A stretch of DNA of 64,000 nucleotides. Origin: Takakia lepidozioides (lineage: Eukaryota; Streptophyta; Takakiopsida; Takakiales; Takakiaceae). Of the stretch, positions 35,037 to 47,923 are shown piece by piece; positions within the stretch are counted from its first letter, which is position 1; each line of letters starts with the position of its first letter. Location of the stretch: contig CM060731.1 of assembly GCA_030704615.1 (NCBI GenBank), forward strand, positions 66,322,756 to 66,386,755, read 5' to 3'. The notes under the pieces are model-generated. The model was not told the DNA's origin. It searched no databases and was given only the letters and a program-made list of their open reading frames with translations. Position numbers and translations under genes: made by a program.

Positions 35037-35468
35037 CATCTATCTAAAATCAATTGGAACACAGCTCACCAACGGGTACCCACAGAGAGGTTGGTTCACA
35101 TAAGAGTCATTGCAATACTGTGAGCTCGATTCTCGTACTAGGGACTCTCGTGATTCAGATTAAGAGGTCTCAAATTGAAAGCTTCTCCAGATTTTGAGGC
35201 AAGTAAAAGGATTTAGGTGTTCGTGCGTTTGAGAGATTGACTTGGTGATGACCTGTTGAACCTCTGCTGGTGCAGGATATCAACCTTTGAAAGGTCACAC
35301 GAAGTGTTCCGTCAAAAAGATCCTCTTCAGTAATGTTTTAGGTGACTCCACTGGTGCTACTCGATTCGAACTTGAGGAATGATCATCACTCTTTGCTCAC
35401 GAATATAAGGACAACCTCTCCACCCTCACCTTTGATGTGATGACCCACTTTGATGCATGTTGATTTTT
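35037..35468. other. 3' flank of the PPR gene, nothing recognised
   Basis: Lies between a LINE 3' end and the stop codon of the minus-strand PPR gene; probably includes its 3' UTR. Confidence 0.4.
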
Positions 35469-38400
35469 TCACCAGTAATCCCCACAAGAACACATCCCAT
35501 CTTGAAAGTGGTGAAAGCGGTTTCCATCCCGTACAACAATTTCTCGTCCAACAATCTTTGAAATGAATTTAGTGGCAGTGTGGCAATCGCCACACACCCG
35601 AAGGTTCTTGATTACACGAAGAGCCGTACCAGCGGGAGTGGCGATCAGCCCAAAAGCAATGGCCAGCTTCTCACTGTGGTAGCAAAGAGAAGATTCTTTT
35701 TGCTCCTCCTCCACGTCATGCAATACAAAGCTGGTGTCGGGTACATACCCAGCCTTCTCCATCTGCCCAGACAATCTTTCTAGCTCAGCATGAATTTCCT
35801 CAATTTGTGGATGCAATCTGTCATCTACAAGGAATGTATGCACCTGGTTGTTGACCTCAATGCAGCTTTGCCCTGGCTCTTTTCTGACATCCCTGTCCTT
35901 CATCATTTTTCTTACATTTGCTTGATCATCCCACCTGCCAGCAGCAGCATAGATGTTTGAAAGAAGCACATAAGTTGGAGCCTCCTTTGGATCCATCTTG
36001 AGACGGCATTTTGCCACACGTTCTGCGAGCTTCACATCACCATAAATTCTGCAGGCACCAAGTAAGGCCCCCCACACAGAACCACTTGGCTCAACTGGCA
36101 TTTTGTGAATGAAGTCCTCTGCTTCTTTCAATTGCCCAGATCGGCCAAGAAGGTCCACCATGCAGCTAAAATGTTCGACTTCAGGAGTGAGGTCATGATC
36201 TTGATTCATGGAATCAAAGTAGTGGCGGCCTTCATCCACAAGGCCCCCGTGACTACAGGCAGAGAGAAGACATATAAATGTTATATTGTTCGGCTTCAAG
36301 CCTCCCTGTCGCATTTGTTCAAATAGTTGCAGGGCTTCCACTCCACACCCATGCTGAGCACATCCTGCAATCATTGCATTCCATGAGACTACAGTTCGGT
36401 CAGCCAAGTTGTCAAACACTTGACGTGCATCCCTCAGGCTCCCGGATTTTGCATACATGTCGACAAGTGCATTCTCCAGCATGATTTCTGATGTAATTCC
36501 AGCTTCGATGATGTCAGCATGGACCTCTTTGCCCTTATCCAGGGCTGCCAGGCTGGCACAAGCATTGAGAACGCAAATGAATGTGACCCTGTTCGGTATC
36601 ACCCCTTCCTGTATCATTTGCTCATATGTCTCTAAAGCCTCTGTACCACACCCATACTGAACATATCCTGCAATCATTGCACTCCATGAGACCACATCTC
36701 GAGTAGCCATCTTGTCAAACACTTCACATGCATCCTTCAAGCTTCCACATTTGGTGTACATGTTGATGAGGGCGTTCTCCAAATTCACATATGAAGCAAT
36801 TCCAACTGTGATGATGTCAGCATGGACTTCTTTGCCCTTTTCCAGGGCTGCCAGGCTGGCACATGCATTTAGAACACATATGAATGTGACTTTGTCCGGC
36901 GTCACCCCTTCTCGTATCATTCGCTTATACATCTCAAAAGCCTCCATACCACAGTCATGCTGAACATATCCTGCGATCATCGCACTCCATGAAACCACAT
37001 CTTGATTAGCCATACTTTCAAACACTTGACATGCATCCTTCATGCTGCCACATTTGGCATACATGTTAACAAGGATATTATCCAGAGTAACGTCTATGGC
37101 AATTCCAGCTTTGATGATAGCAGCATGGACCTCTTTGCCCTTTTCCAGGGCTGCCAGGTTTGCACAAGCATTGAGAACACAAATAAATGTGACTTTGTCC
37201 GGCATCACCCCTTCCCGTATCATTTGCTCATGCATATTGAAAGCCTCGATACCACTCTCATGCTGAGCATACCCTGCAATGATTGCATTCCATGAGACCA
37301 CATCCCGGTGAGCCATATTGTCAAAGACTTGACGAGCATCCTTTATGCTCCCACATTTGGCATACATGTCAACAAGTGTATTCTCCAAATGAATATCTGG
37401 AGCAATTCCAGCTCTGATGACATCACAATGGACCTCTTTGCCCTTTTCCAAAACTCCTAGGCTGGCACATGCATTGACAACGCTAATGAATGTGACCTTG
37501 TCGGGCGGAACATCTTTGCGTTGCATTTGCTCGTACAATTTGAGAGCCTCCCTAGCACACCCATGCTTGGCATATCCTGCAATGATTGCGCTCCATGAGA
37601 CCACGTTTGGCTTCAAACCTTCGTGTTGCATTTGTTCAAAGAGCTGAAGGGCCTCCCTACCGCACCCATGCTGGGCATATCCTGTTATCATCACATTCCA
37701 TGAGACCACATTTCGTTCAGCCATATTGTCAAACACTCGATGCGCATCTTTCATGTTCCTGCATTTGGCATACATGTCAGCCAGGGCAGTCTCCAGAATG
37801 ACATCCGGTGCAATTCCAGCTTTGATAATGTCATTGTGGACCTCTATGCCCTTTTCCAGGGCTGCCACACAGGCACAGGCCTTCAGAAGCGAAATGAATG
37901 TGACCCTGTTAGGCGTCACATCTTCCTGTATCATTTGATCATAGATCTCAAAGGCCTTCCTACCATACGCAGGCTTGGCATATCCAGCTATCATCGTATT
38001 CCATGTAAACCTATCTCGTTCAGGCATTTTGTCAAACACTTTGCGTGCATCCACCACACTCCCACATGTGGCATACATTTTGACAAGAGTGTTGAGTAGA
38101 AAGATGGTTGGCTTGAATCCACTTTCCATAATGTGTGCGTGGACCTGCTTCCCATCTGCTAGGCCTCGCGTGTTGATGCACTGCTGCAAGAGACTGACAT
38201 AAGTGTCAGTGTCTGCCAAAATGCCTTGTTGATTCAAAATGTGCAGGGCCTCTTTCACTCGTCCTGCTGTACACAGTTTCTTCACATCACGATACTGCTC
38301 TTGATCTTTTATCATGGCGTCTAGCTCTGTTTTCACCCACGGAGGGTTAGACCAGCTCTCAATCCAAAGGGCCTCCTTCGTGTGCCTATGTCTGAAGTCT

Positions 38401-38769
38401 GGTGATCTTGGACTATTCTGTGAAAACCAGCCACAGCTTCAACTTCAGCATCGTATGTACCAAGCCGACAAGCATCTTTCAAATGACACGCAACAACCTT
38501 GAGCAACCTACTTTCAGGCCCTGCTAATAAGGAATGTCAGCAACCACAGATAGAAATGCTTTGGCTGTTTTTGGGGACAAGTGAAAGACTATCTTTATTT
38601 TAATTTGAGATACAACCCAGTCCAAACAAACACCCTGATGCCAGATTCAATCACAAATTCCTTTACGTCCTAAATGACGATAGCCTCACCTTATCAAGCC
38701 TGTTGTCCCACCACTGTGTAGGATCTGAGAAGAACTCCTGCCAGAGCTGATCCACACTGATTGTTTGAC
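35469..38769 (-). CDS. PDF-motif + PLS-class PPR-DYW protein, N-terminus unresolved
   Basis: Main exon 38417-35469 (982 codons plus stop) and an upstream exon 38769-38690, with an intron 38689-38418 (gtgagg to ttttcacag, phase 0). The upstream exon ends LWQEFFSDPTQWWDNRLDK; the main exon starts NSPRSPDFRHRHTKEALWI and SNPPWVKTEL. Together these make a full OSB-type PDF motif. Then come KEALHILNQQGILAD and about seven near-identical PLS triplets of about 101 residues (VLNACASLAALEKGKEVHAD, LVDMYAKCGS). E, E+ (GQSCIEVNNQVHTF) and DYW follow: HSEKLAIAFG, CGDCHTA and CSCGDYW, with zinc and catalytic residues in place. DYW PPR proteins perform C-to-U editing of organellar RNA; the PDF motif binds single-stranded DNA in OSB proteins. 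The upstream exon starts in phase, needing a further 5' exon, and a LINE lies just beyond (38872). If that exon is lost, the first in-frame ATG is at 38315, without PDF. Confidence 0.9.
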
Positions 38770-38871
38770 CTGCGCACAAAACACCACTTCAACATTGATG
38801 GTTGTCCATTTCTGAATTAGCATGAGCTTTCCAAAATCTGTCTCTCTCACAAATGCTCCCTTCCTACACAT

Positions 38872-39890
38872 ATCTTGGTGTTGATTTTTCCTTCAGTTGT
38901 AACTGGGATGCGCATATACAAAAAGGGGTTCAAACCTAAAAGCAAAGCTCTGCGGCTTTTCCAATGCAGAGGGATTAATACCTCCGTTAAAAGGACCATG
39001 CTGACCATGCTTTGCAACGTTATTAGGCTACCTTGGGATACGCATGCGCCATGTGGGTGGGCAACTCCAACCGTGATAGAAGTTTGGAATCTATTGAGCT
39101 TTCGGTGCTCAAAGAGAGAATTTCAGCGCGCTAGTCTAGAACAGCTAACGTAACTGTTCGGGGCGAGTTTGGCGTACCGCCCTTGAGCTCTCGATGTGCT
39201 GAGTTCAAGGTCAGATGGTGGGTCAGTTGAATTGACCCTAACATGATCGACTCTATTTCTTGGAATGAAGACCGTCCTGTTAAACAAACTGAATCCTGGC
39301 GGAAAAAGGTAGAGTACAAGTACCTGAATAAGAACTGACCCTGCTAGACGAAGCTGCCTTGGAGGCGGAAGTGCCTAAGGCCATGTCGGGGAAGCACGAA
39401 GAATGTCCGAACCCGAACAAACCGAAGATAGGCATGGAACCTCCCTGAGCTTGTTTCCAGTTTGTGACATGGGCCTTAAGGATGATCTGAAGGGCATTCT
39501 CTCGGTACTAGACTGAAATTTAAACTCGGGGCGGGGAGTCTACCTTTGAAGAATGCACAGGCGCAGAAAGCAAAGGGAGACTGTCAATGCCCTATGTGCA
39601 GGCGGCCTTAAGACAATATCCATTTTCTGATACAATCGAGCGACCCTCTTCAGGACCATCAAGAACATAATCCCTGCACCTCTGTTCACCAACTTCCAAA
39701 AATCTCGAGGCTGAGCCCAAAGCCCTGGCCCTGTAGGGGTCTAATTGCCGGGCGGCTCAACCACAGCAGATTGATGCTTGTGTGGAGGGATTTTGTAGAG
39801 GAAATCTGGAAAGTCCGAACCAATTGTGTATACCAAGGTTAAGTCGCAATGTGAGCCCCTCACAAAGTGTTCAAACGTATCCATAAACAA
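38872..39890 (+). mobile_element. CT-tail LINE family, fragment of RT end and C-terminus
   Basis: The plus strand from 38872 matches the end of the reverse transcriptase in the copy at 55.7-55.9 kb (YLGVDFSFSCNWDAHIQK, then GINTSVKRTMLTMLCNVI). It continues with degraded C-terminal pieces (ctgaaatttaaactcggggc; ggcggccttaagacaatatcc; cagattgatgcttgtgtgga). Many frameshifts; the far 3' end is lost. It lies about 100 bp upstream of the PPR gene's first visible exon, on the opposite strand. Confidence 0.75.
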
Positions 39891-41180
39891 GTTACATATA
39901 GATATTGTTCATGACACAATGATCATAACTGAAATGTGGGTTTAAATGTACATAGCTCTCTGTCTTGCTCTCTCATTCTTGTTTCGTGAAGCAAGATGAT
40001 TCGCATCTGCTCTGAAAATTTCGGCTCGTTCAGAGTTCCCCTGTCCAACTCAGAATTCGATTTCCCTTCTCCATCAGAATTTCCTCGAACAGTTTTCGCC
40101 CGGTTCGTCGCTGCAGAGAGCAGTGACAAAGGCCAAACAGAAAGGACTTGCAGGCAATCTTAAATTCCAGCTGAATGATACCTACTTTGTTTAGGCCAGT
40201 AACAAATGGAAGACAGTGCGACAGATGGAGTATGACCTTTCTCAGTCCAGCAATGCCTGCCTAACAAGATAACCCAAGCAGTTATAGATCCCATACATAT
40301 CACTATTTTTATCAAAAACCTCTTAAGAGTGCAGAGCAAAGCGGAGACAGTATATTCTACTTAGAGACCGCTGAAAAGTTGGAGACCAGTTTAGCGTACA
40401 GCAGGCATAGGGTGCTTTAGTGCCATGTCATCGTCCTCTCTTTCGTAAAACTGCTTGAGTTGCCCAAAAAGAAAACCGGTGTGCAACTCCTTGAACTGTC
40501 ACGTAACTTGGCATTGAAGCTGCCCATGGACTTCGCTTCTTTCTTGTGTTCCTTTGTCACGCATGCTCTTCGAGCTTTCCGCATACTTTAAGGTAATTGC
40601 ATCACCCAACAGTGAATGCGTAGATCTAGCTTAGCTGCTGTGAATAGTGCTGGCTGAAGACTTCCACAGTTGTACATATGAGCTTCATAATCGTGAGCGC
40701 CAAAAAGAAAGACAGGTACTGGTACTGAACAGCCCAGACAGGTACCATTGTCCCCAATTGCCAAAGCACCAGAAGTACCCACTAACATTTTCACCTTGCG
40801 GTGCTTCATTGCGGGGACGTTAGAGACCTGGTCTGCGTGAATAGAGTTTCATGAATATAAGCCAAAATCATCACGACTATTACCACTTGACAGCAATCAC
40901 CAGCACATTGACATTGTATATATACAGGGATGTGGTGTTCTAAAGAACAAGTTCTGCATGTCAGTCCTGCATGAGCTGTGGACCCCTTAGGTAAAGAGCC
41001 CGTGTGAGGCCCGTGTTAGCCTCGCCACAGTCAGTACAGGAAACCACACTATATGATTTGAAGTTTTGAGGGTTTGAAATCGATCCAGCCGTTCACTATC
41101 ACCCTACAGGGACCATGTACCAATCTGTGACCGCCTAGAAAGAGGGCCCACTCTGTAATCCTCATCTCTAAGACTTATTC
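39891..41180. other. Intergenic with a fragment of repeat A
   Basis: At about 40358-40440 a block (gagaccagtttagcgta, catagggtgctttagt) matches the head of the repeat at 6177 and 7362. No gene recognised; minus-strand frames at 40129-39923 and 40809-40588 lack known motifs. Confidence 0.5.
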
Positions 41181-41189
41181 TCTGAGATG

Positions 41190-42750
41190 ATGCCCTCTTG
41201 CACAGGTAGAATCAATTGAGCACTTTGTGATTCTGAACTGATTTCTATCACAATTTTGGTGGCTGGATTGCAGGATACCGCTGGAAATACTACTGTGATA
41301 TTCCCCCTGCTGGAAGAACATCAAGGAGAAAGTAAACTGGTCACTCCAAAGGTGCCCCTACCCCCAAATCTCTATCTCTAAGCCCCTTGGCTTCATTGGC
41401 TGCAACTGACAGGGCTCCACACTTGCGTGAGATTAGGCCCTGTTTGACAGGAAATGTAATGGTCTGTCTTTTTGCTCTCCCTCCTCACCGGTTGTGTTTT
41501 CTCTCACTCCGTAAGTGCAACACTCTATCGAAATCTGTCAATCTCACTCCCAAGAATTGATCAGATAGGAAACAGAGTCCTTATGTACCACAAGGAGCTG
41601 TATTTCACATGATGCATTGCAATGGGCCCAAAGATGAGAATAGTGTTCATCTTCTAGATGCAATGGGTTGGACAATTAGATGAGAAGACGAACACTATCC
41701 AGGATCTGTACAGGGGCGCTTTCTGCGAATGAGTCTATCATTTTTGCACCTGTGGGAACTAAGACCTGGATAGTGTACTGCTTCAAGAAAAATAAGAGTG
41801 AGTCTACAAATGGTACACAATATTTGTGGGATAGAGAGAAGGGAGCCACAAGAGATTCCAAAAGTGATGCAGTCACTTCCAGTCCTCTCCACTGTGAGAG
41901 CGTTGGTGATGTACACAGAACTCATCATCACATAACAGCTTGCCCTCTAGAAAGTAAGCTTCAAGGCAAACTATTGAATGGGGACAAAAGAGGTCGACAC
42001 AACCTCAAACCTTTGGATTGAGCATATGGCCTGTAAGGCTTTTTCCCGAGTTCTTTCATTGTTTCTGCCAGGCAACAACTCACACCAATTGTAATATAGG
42101 TATCTCTTCTCTCTGTCTTTTGTCTCTCTCTACTATATTATAACCGTGCAACCGGCCTGTCGAGTTTTCTATTGTCTGACACTTATCAGATGTAGCCTCA
42201 TCAGTCCCCTGCCATCTGATCCATTCCCATTAACTAGCCAATAACGGGCATCACACTCTGTCCTTGAGTTTGACCTCTGTGTTCATATGCCAACCCTCTA
42301 TTTGACACTCAAGCAACCGAATCTCTCCCTTGAATATAGTTGGCATTTAAGAGTGCTACGGTAATTTTGGGGTCAGTATTCATGTCCTGATGTGTGAAAT
42401 GAACTCTGGACTACAGGCTATACATACACTATGCCTTGCCTCTGCCTTGCAGAAGTGACTTTTAAATTTAGGTCCTGAGGGATGATCTGAACTGATTCCC
42501 ACTAAATTGTGGTGGTTGGATTGCAGGATACCGTTAGGCAAGGTGTTGAGTAGTGGGCACAAGCTGCCTTCCACCTCTTTTACCATTGATTCAAGTCCCT
42601 TCCTCAAGAACTCAAGGAAAAAATTAACCTGCCTGTCACTTCCACTCCAAAGGTGCCCCTTCTCCCAACTCTCTATCTCTCAGCCCATTAGCTCCGTTGG
42701 CTACAAATTACAGGCTCCTCACCTGGGTGACATTAGGCCATGTTCTGAAA
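41190..42750 (+). repeat. Diverged direct duplication of a ~260-bp segment
   Basis: The segments at about 41220-41450 and 42485-42750 share ggattgcaggatacc, cactccaaaggtgcccct, ctctatctct and tgacattaggcc-type phrases in the same order. Between them a 113-codon plus frame (41680-42021) shows no domain. The duplicated phrase ttggattgcag resembles an acceptor site, but no gene could be assembled. Confidence 0.6.
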
Positions 42751-43668
42751 CATCAAATGTTCTTTGATGAAGTGATTAAGTCAACCTAGTCTGTACAGGC
42801 CAACTGATGTATGGGCATGATATAATTACACCATACTCTTGCTGGACCATCTCTCCACCTTCTGCATCAAATGGCACCTGCAATAACTATGAGTCAGACA
42901 AATAACACAAAATGAACCCAATAGGCAAACTGGTTGACCGACAGCCCTATCGACTGGCCCCACACGACGGCCCACCCTGACTTTCCCCTCGAAGTAATTG
43001 ATCAATCTCGTGTATTGATGGTAACCGATCAAGGTATCCATAACAGGGAAAAAATAAAAATTGGCCCATTTGGGTGACCCACCCTCCGCAGTCGCATCGC
43101 TGACCGCAGTTCAATACTACAATTACATGACTGTCCATTCCCATGCCGTCCACATGCCTCATGCCCACCCATGCCCACCACATGCATACATGCACATGAG
43201 ATTTAGTATGAGATATGACTAGATTCATTGTTTATTGCAAGGATGGCACCCAAGTGCCAAACGTCTGAATCGGTCTTTGTTCAGTTGCTCCACATCCTCC
43301 ACTCCCATGGTGCCCTCACAACGTGACTGTGGCCACCACGAATCTCCATGATCTCTTTCATCTATGTAATCGCCTCGTGTGGCAAGATCTTGTGGAGGAG
43401 AATGATCGTAGCCGGTGTCTTTTCCAACCTATTCTATGGAGACAATGTGCAAATGAAGCTTGTGAGAATGTCACACTTGCGAGAGATTCACATGTTTCTG
43501 TTGTGATCATAGGAGCAACGATCAGCACAACAGCAGAATGAGCATCAAGAAGAGGATTACCTACGGTTTGGGGCATTCAAACTCCATGTATTTTTCTTTG
43601 TGAGGACTTGTGGGCTTTCAGCGCGATCCTTTTGCTTTGCATTTTGTAGGCCTTATTAGGTCATTACT

Positions 43669-45890
43669 ATGGTGAACCGGAGCACAATGACTAAGAACAT
43701 GCGCCAATACCATGAGGAATATGACACTAACGAGTGGGACGACCTCATTTGCGAGGCCCACTCCAAGGCCAACGTTCAAGAACTTGGTGATCACCACAAG
43801 AAACCATTTAAATGTATCCACTGCCACATACGTTACAAAGATAAGAAAAAACTGAATGTTCACAGGATTAATGGTTGTCCTGAAGTTGACAGGAAACTGA
43901 AGAAGTACCCCGTTTTTTAAGCTGGCCAACGAAGCATCGTGGAATAGGTTATCATTGACAAAAGCTTCATGCCTAAACGGAAATATGGTAATGCCACGGC
44001 CACAGCCAATGTCAGTAAGGGGGGTCCGCAAGAGGAGGTCGTGCATGATGTGCAGCGAACACCCGCTAAACGCCGCTAGCAATTGCAGTTGGCCGTGAAA
44101 AAGAAAGTGAAGAAGCACACCTCGCAGGAGCCAGCACCTTCCAACCGTCCTACATGCACTCACAATCATAGAATGAAAAAACAATAGTCAAGAAGACCAC
44201 ATACGCATTGGCTGGGAAACAGATGAACACCTCTGTGCATGATGAGGTTTCAAATTTGCTCAAGTACCATGCTTTTCGACAATACATGCAAGTGTATGAC
44301 CAGAAGTTCCAGGCTGCACAGATAGAATTACTTGGATTGAGGGAGACGTTTGTGAAATCAAAATTGGAGGAGTGGGATCAGAGGAGGTTCCGCGAGGAAA
44401 AAAAACAACAAAGGGGTTGGTCTCCGATATAGGTCGTAGTAACCACAGACCGCCCGGACTATTTGAGCACTTACTGCTGGAATCATTCAGAGGAAGAATG
44501 CAAACATGTCATGGACGTCCTCGCGGTGGCTAGGTGAGGAGCAAACACCAACGACCTGACCACATCCCCTATGATCCTCAGATTGATCCGCATCATGTGG
44601 ATGACCCAGGTGGACGTGAACTTGCCTATTCCCACCATTTTTAATAGTCATTTGTTAAACATGCTTCAAATATTATTTGGTTCTGAAGCTGGCCGTAGGG
44701 TTGTCCGAATATCTGCTACTACGCTGCTCAGTTCAGGGTCTCTCATGTTTGGCAATATGCCAGATCACCTCATTCATGCCAAGTTTGAATTGGACGAAGT
44801 TGTACATGCTCTCATTGGAAAGAATCAAGCCCAACGCAAGTGTGCATTGTAGAAAATACATGCAAATGTTTCTGTGATCAGAATACGAACAATCGGGGAC
44901 ATGGCAATTGCATTTCCCGATCACTTTCATACACTGTGGTGTGGGACCACAAATCATGATGCCAGGGAATTGGCTGCCCTGGATCAATTTGAGAAATGTC
45001 TCAAGCAGCAGGATGATTTGTGGATCGGTTGGATGCGCATTTCACCTGGTACGCTCCATTCGCCTTTTTCATTTCCTTCTGCACTTTCCCCTACTCTTCA
45101 TGTGATTCCATTTTTCATTCTCATCAATGCATTGTCGTGCAGGTGATCAATACATATTTATGAATGCTGCCATACATGAAGCCACAACCCTGGCCCGGAA
45201 CAGCTTGCGAGCATTGTGGAGTAATGTATGCGAAGTAGACAAACTCTCATTTGGCGTTGTGGAGTATTGTATGCGAAGAGGACAAACTCTCATAATGTAT
45301 GGTAGCATTCATAACTGTGTCTCGATCACGTGCACGACAATGCATTGTCCGTACAACCTGTAGGTGTGGATGGGCAGGACCATATGTAGCAACGAGTTGA
45401 GCGCATTGTCCAGGCTGGTCCAGCTGCTGCACAAGAACATGTTTTTCGTGATGCACAAGTGACAGTGGTGGTTGAAAAGCAACAACTGACTTGTGACAAA
45501 TCAAACCCATCTCCAATAAGTAATATGCTTGAACACCTCCATCTCCCAACTGCAAATTGTGTAGAAATTCATGTGGTGCGAGAAGAAGTCAGCCTAACAA
45601 CTGTTGGAGCTGCCAACCCTGTAGAATTGTGCTCCTGGAATGAGCCATCTAGCACGTTGACAACGAGGCGTTTTGACGAGGATGTTCTTGCAGGAAGCGC
45701 CCACCAGGGTGTGCAAAGCCTTCAAAATTTTAGGCTGCAACCATTATCTTTCCTGCAGAAACTGAAATTGCTCGCAGCTCCCACATCTCCACTAGCATTA
45801 GCCAAAGAAGCTCAATTAGCATTGGAGGATGCGCAAAGCATCAAGGTTGAGAAGAATCGGGGGACGGGGGGAATCCAAAACCAACAATAG
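43669..45890 (+). CDS. Unknown ORF series of the Mutator-like element, one with a zinc-finger-like motif
   Basis: The first frame (43669-43920, 83 codons) has DDLICEAHSKANVQELG and then FKCIHCHIRYKDKKKLNVHR, a C2H2-like finger (C..C...H...C). Further frames follow: 44208-44432 (coiled-coil-like, FVKSKLEEWDQRRFREEKKQ), 44571-44852, 44874-45146 and 45459-45890. The last stop is created by the edge of the nested MITE. They may be exons of a second element gene or a captured host gene. The first is related to the minus-strand block at 3.9 kb. Function unknown; several frame changes suggest decay or introns. Confidence 0.35.
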
Positions 45891-46237
45891 AGTTATCGTA
45901 AAGTGAGCCTGAGTTTGGTACCCTGTTACGGGTTTCATCCTGAGTTTGAGTTAATCCGTAAAGTGCAGAAAACTGAGCACGAAGTCAGAAAAGAGGGCAC
46001 CAAATCATAAACTGGGGATGAGGGCAACCGCTGCTATGGCGCGAGCTCGTGAGCTCTGACCGCCGACTAACAAAACTCGGCACCAAACTCCTTTCACCCC
46101 CATTTTCCTAGTCCTGGCAGTTTGGTCCCGTGTTTTTTTCTAGTCGTACCGCTTGATCCTGAGTTTCGAGTTTCATACCGAGTTTTGGCCAAACTCGGGG
46201 TTCTCATGCCAAGTTTGGGACCCTTTACGGATAACTC
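45890..46237. mobile_element. MITE with TA target duplication
   Basis: The ends are inverted: GAGTTATCGTAAAG at the left and ctttacggataactc at the right, differing by one inserted base. Both flanks carry TA (45888-45889, 46238-46239). It is 348 bp and non-coding. TA duplication and size suggest a Tc1/mariner-related (Stowaway-like) MITE. An internal cctgagtttg phrase recurs. Confidence 0.75.
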
Positions 46238-46729
46238 TAATGTAGTAGGTAATTGTTACTCATTTACAACCTGACATTGCAGTTTGGGGTGTGCCAATTG
46301 CCCATGATGGCTTTTATCTTAGCATTTGCATTGTCTACAATGAACTGGTACGGACGCCAAAGCGACCGCGCATTGGTCATTCGTTGTTTTAACGCCACTG
46401 ATCGAAGACCATCATGATGTATATTAATGGATACTGTAACAACAGGGTAGCAATTGTGAGTTCATATATGATAGGGCAAGCAAATCATCAACTCATGGAT
46501 CCAAGTATTTATTAGAACGTAAGTTCAAATCCCATTGAGTCCGGTATGCAGCATGAGCGGCTCAAAACATATAATATAGATTGTTTTGCCTTCCGTCACT
46601 CAGAAATGCAATGGAGTCATATATGCCACAAACAAGAGATGTAGAGGTGTGGAAAAGAGGAGAGAAAGATGATGGGAAGGGTATGCACAAGTTAAATAGT
46701 GGAGTAGAACTTAGCACACATAATAGAAA

Positions 46730-47923
46730 TCACAGTTTCAAAGAGCATATGAAGTAGTACACGACCTTCTTTTCATTTGTATCGAAGGTTGCGTCGCGTG
46801 CAACAATTCTACCATGTCCAAGGTCAAGCATATGTTCTTTCTGCCAATATTCTGTTTGTATGCCCAGTACAAAATGGCAGATTAAGCTTGCGATCGCTTG
46901 ATATCCAGGCCGGGTGAACGACTTCTTCTTGATAGTAGAAGACACTGTTCAGATTTTCGGCCACCTACATTTAGACACTTAGAGCGTCGATAGGATATTT
47001 TCTGAAAGTCTCATCGTCACATTTGTTGGCAATGTTTTTGATATCATGCGACAAGAGGAATGTGTCTGGGGTAACTCCAACCCGCCTTCCATGATGTCTT
47101 TCACTTTTTGTGTGTGGTTTGCCATTATTTTGTTAATAGACAGACCTAGGTGCAATTGGTGTACGATCCACGCTCTCATATCGTTACTAAGATGAGATGC
47201 GAGAGCATGCCGTGACTTCTTATAGGAAGGCCTGTGAACATGAACACCATGTCTATAGACGTGGCTCTTCTGGTAGTACACCAACATAACGATTCTGGGA
47301 TCAAGATAACATTATTTTACTATGAATCTGCATGTACAACCTTGTTTGATGCCCTCCTCCCCTTTGTTCCTTGTTATTCTTTTTTGTTTTGGTTTCGGTT
47401 CGACTGTAACAGACGTAGACGCAGTTGACATCTTTTGTGCTGGTTTTTTTGGAGGAGGTCGTTTCCAAATTAGACAAAGAATAGAGGTTCACAGACACGC
47501 ATTGAAAAGAATTCTACATACTAGCCTTATCATTTGCATGCAGCTGTTCATCCGTGGAGCCAACATGGCAACTTCGTGGGTGACAGATTGGCATTGTTTG
47601 GCGAACTCACAAGGGGCATTTGAGCGAGCCGACTTTCCTGCAATGAAGTCATCAACCCTATCCCACGGAACAAACGCGAGGCTCTCCTATAGTCAGGTGC
47701 ACCTCCGTGCCATTGGGACCTCCACGTCAAATACATGGTGTGTGAACGTGCCTTGGGATAGGGGTTTGCATTGCACCTTGCAATTGTACGACCAGACAAG
47801 GAACGACAACATCTCGCGAAAGGTCAATGGGCATGCATGCAGTACACGAGGGTGCAATGGTTGAAATGACAGCAGAACGTACCTATTTGGAAGCGTAATG
47901 CAATGCAACAGCGTGAGAGGCAA
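46730..47923 (-). pseudogene. MULE-type transposase remnant
   Basis: Read on the minus strand, an N-terminal part (about 47870-46980) has GCTCRFIVK, YYQKSHVYRHGVHVH, ALASHLSNDMRAWIVHQLHL and GLSINKIMANH. This is the zinc-containing DNA-binding region typical of FAR1/MULE-like proteins. A separate frame (46945-46730) has GIQTEYWQKEHMLDLGHGR and VARDATFDTNEKKVVYYF, the start of the MULE transposase core; the Asp in DATF is the first catalytic position. Several stops and frame changes break it, and the rest of the core and any SWIM finger are missing. It is inactive. Confidence 0.7.

Noticed and set aside
36278-37938. Series of plus-strand frames inside the PPR gene
   Set aside because: They are antisense shadows of the repeated PPR units, recurring at the repeat spacing.
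38686-38871. 61-codon minus-strand frame as first exon of the PPR gene
   Set aside because: It is in a different frame from the PDF motif; the real exon starts at the acceptor before 38769.
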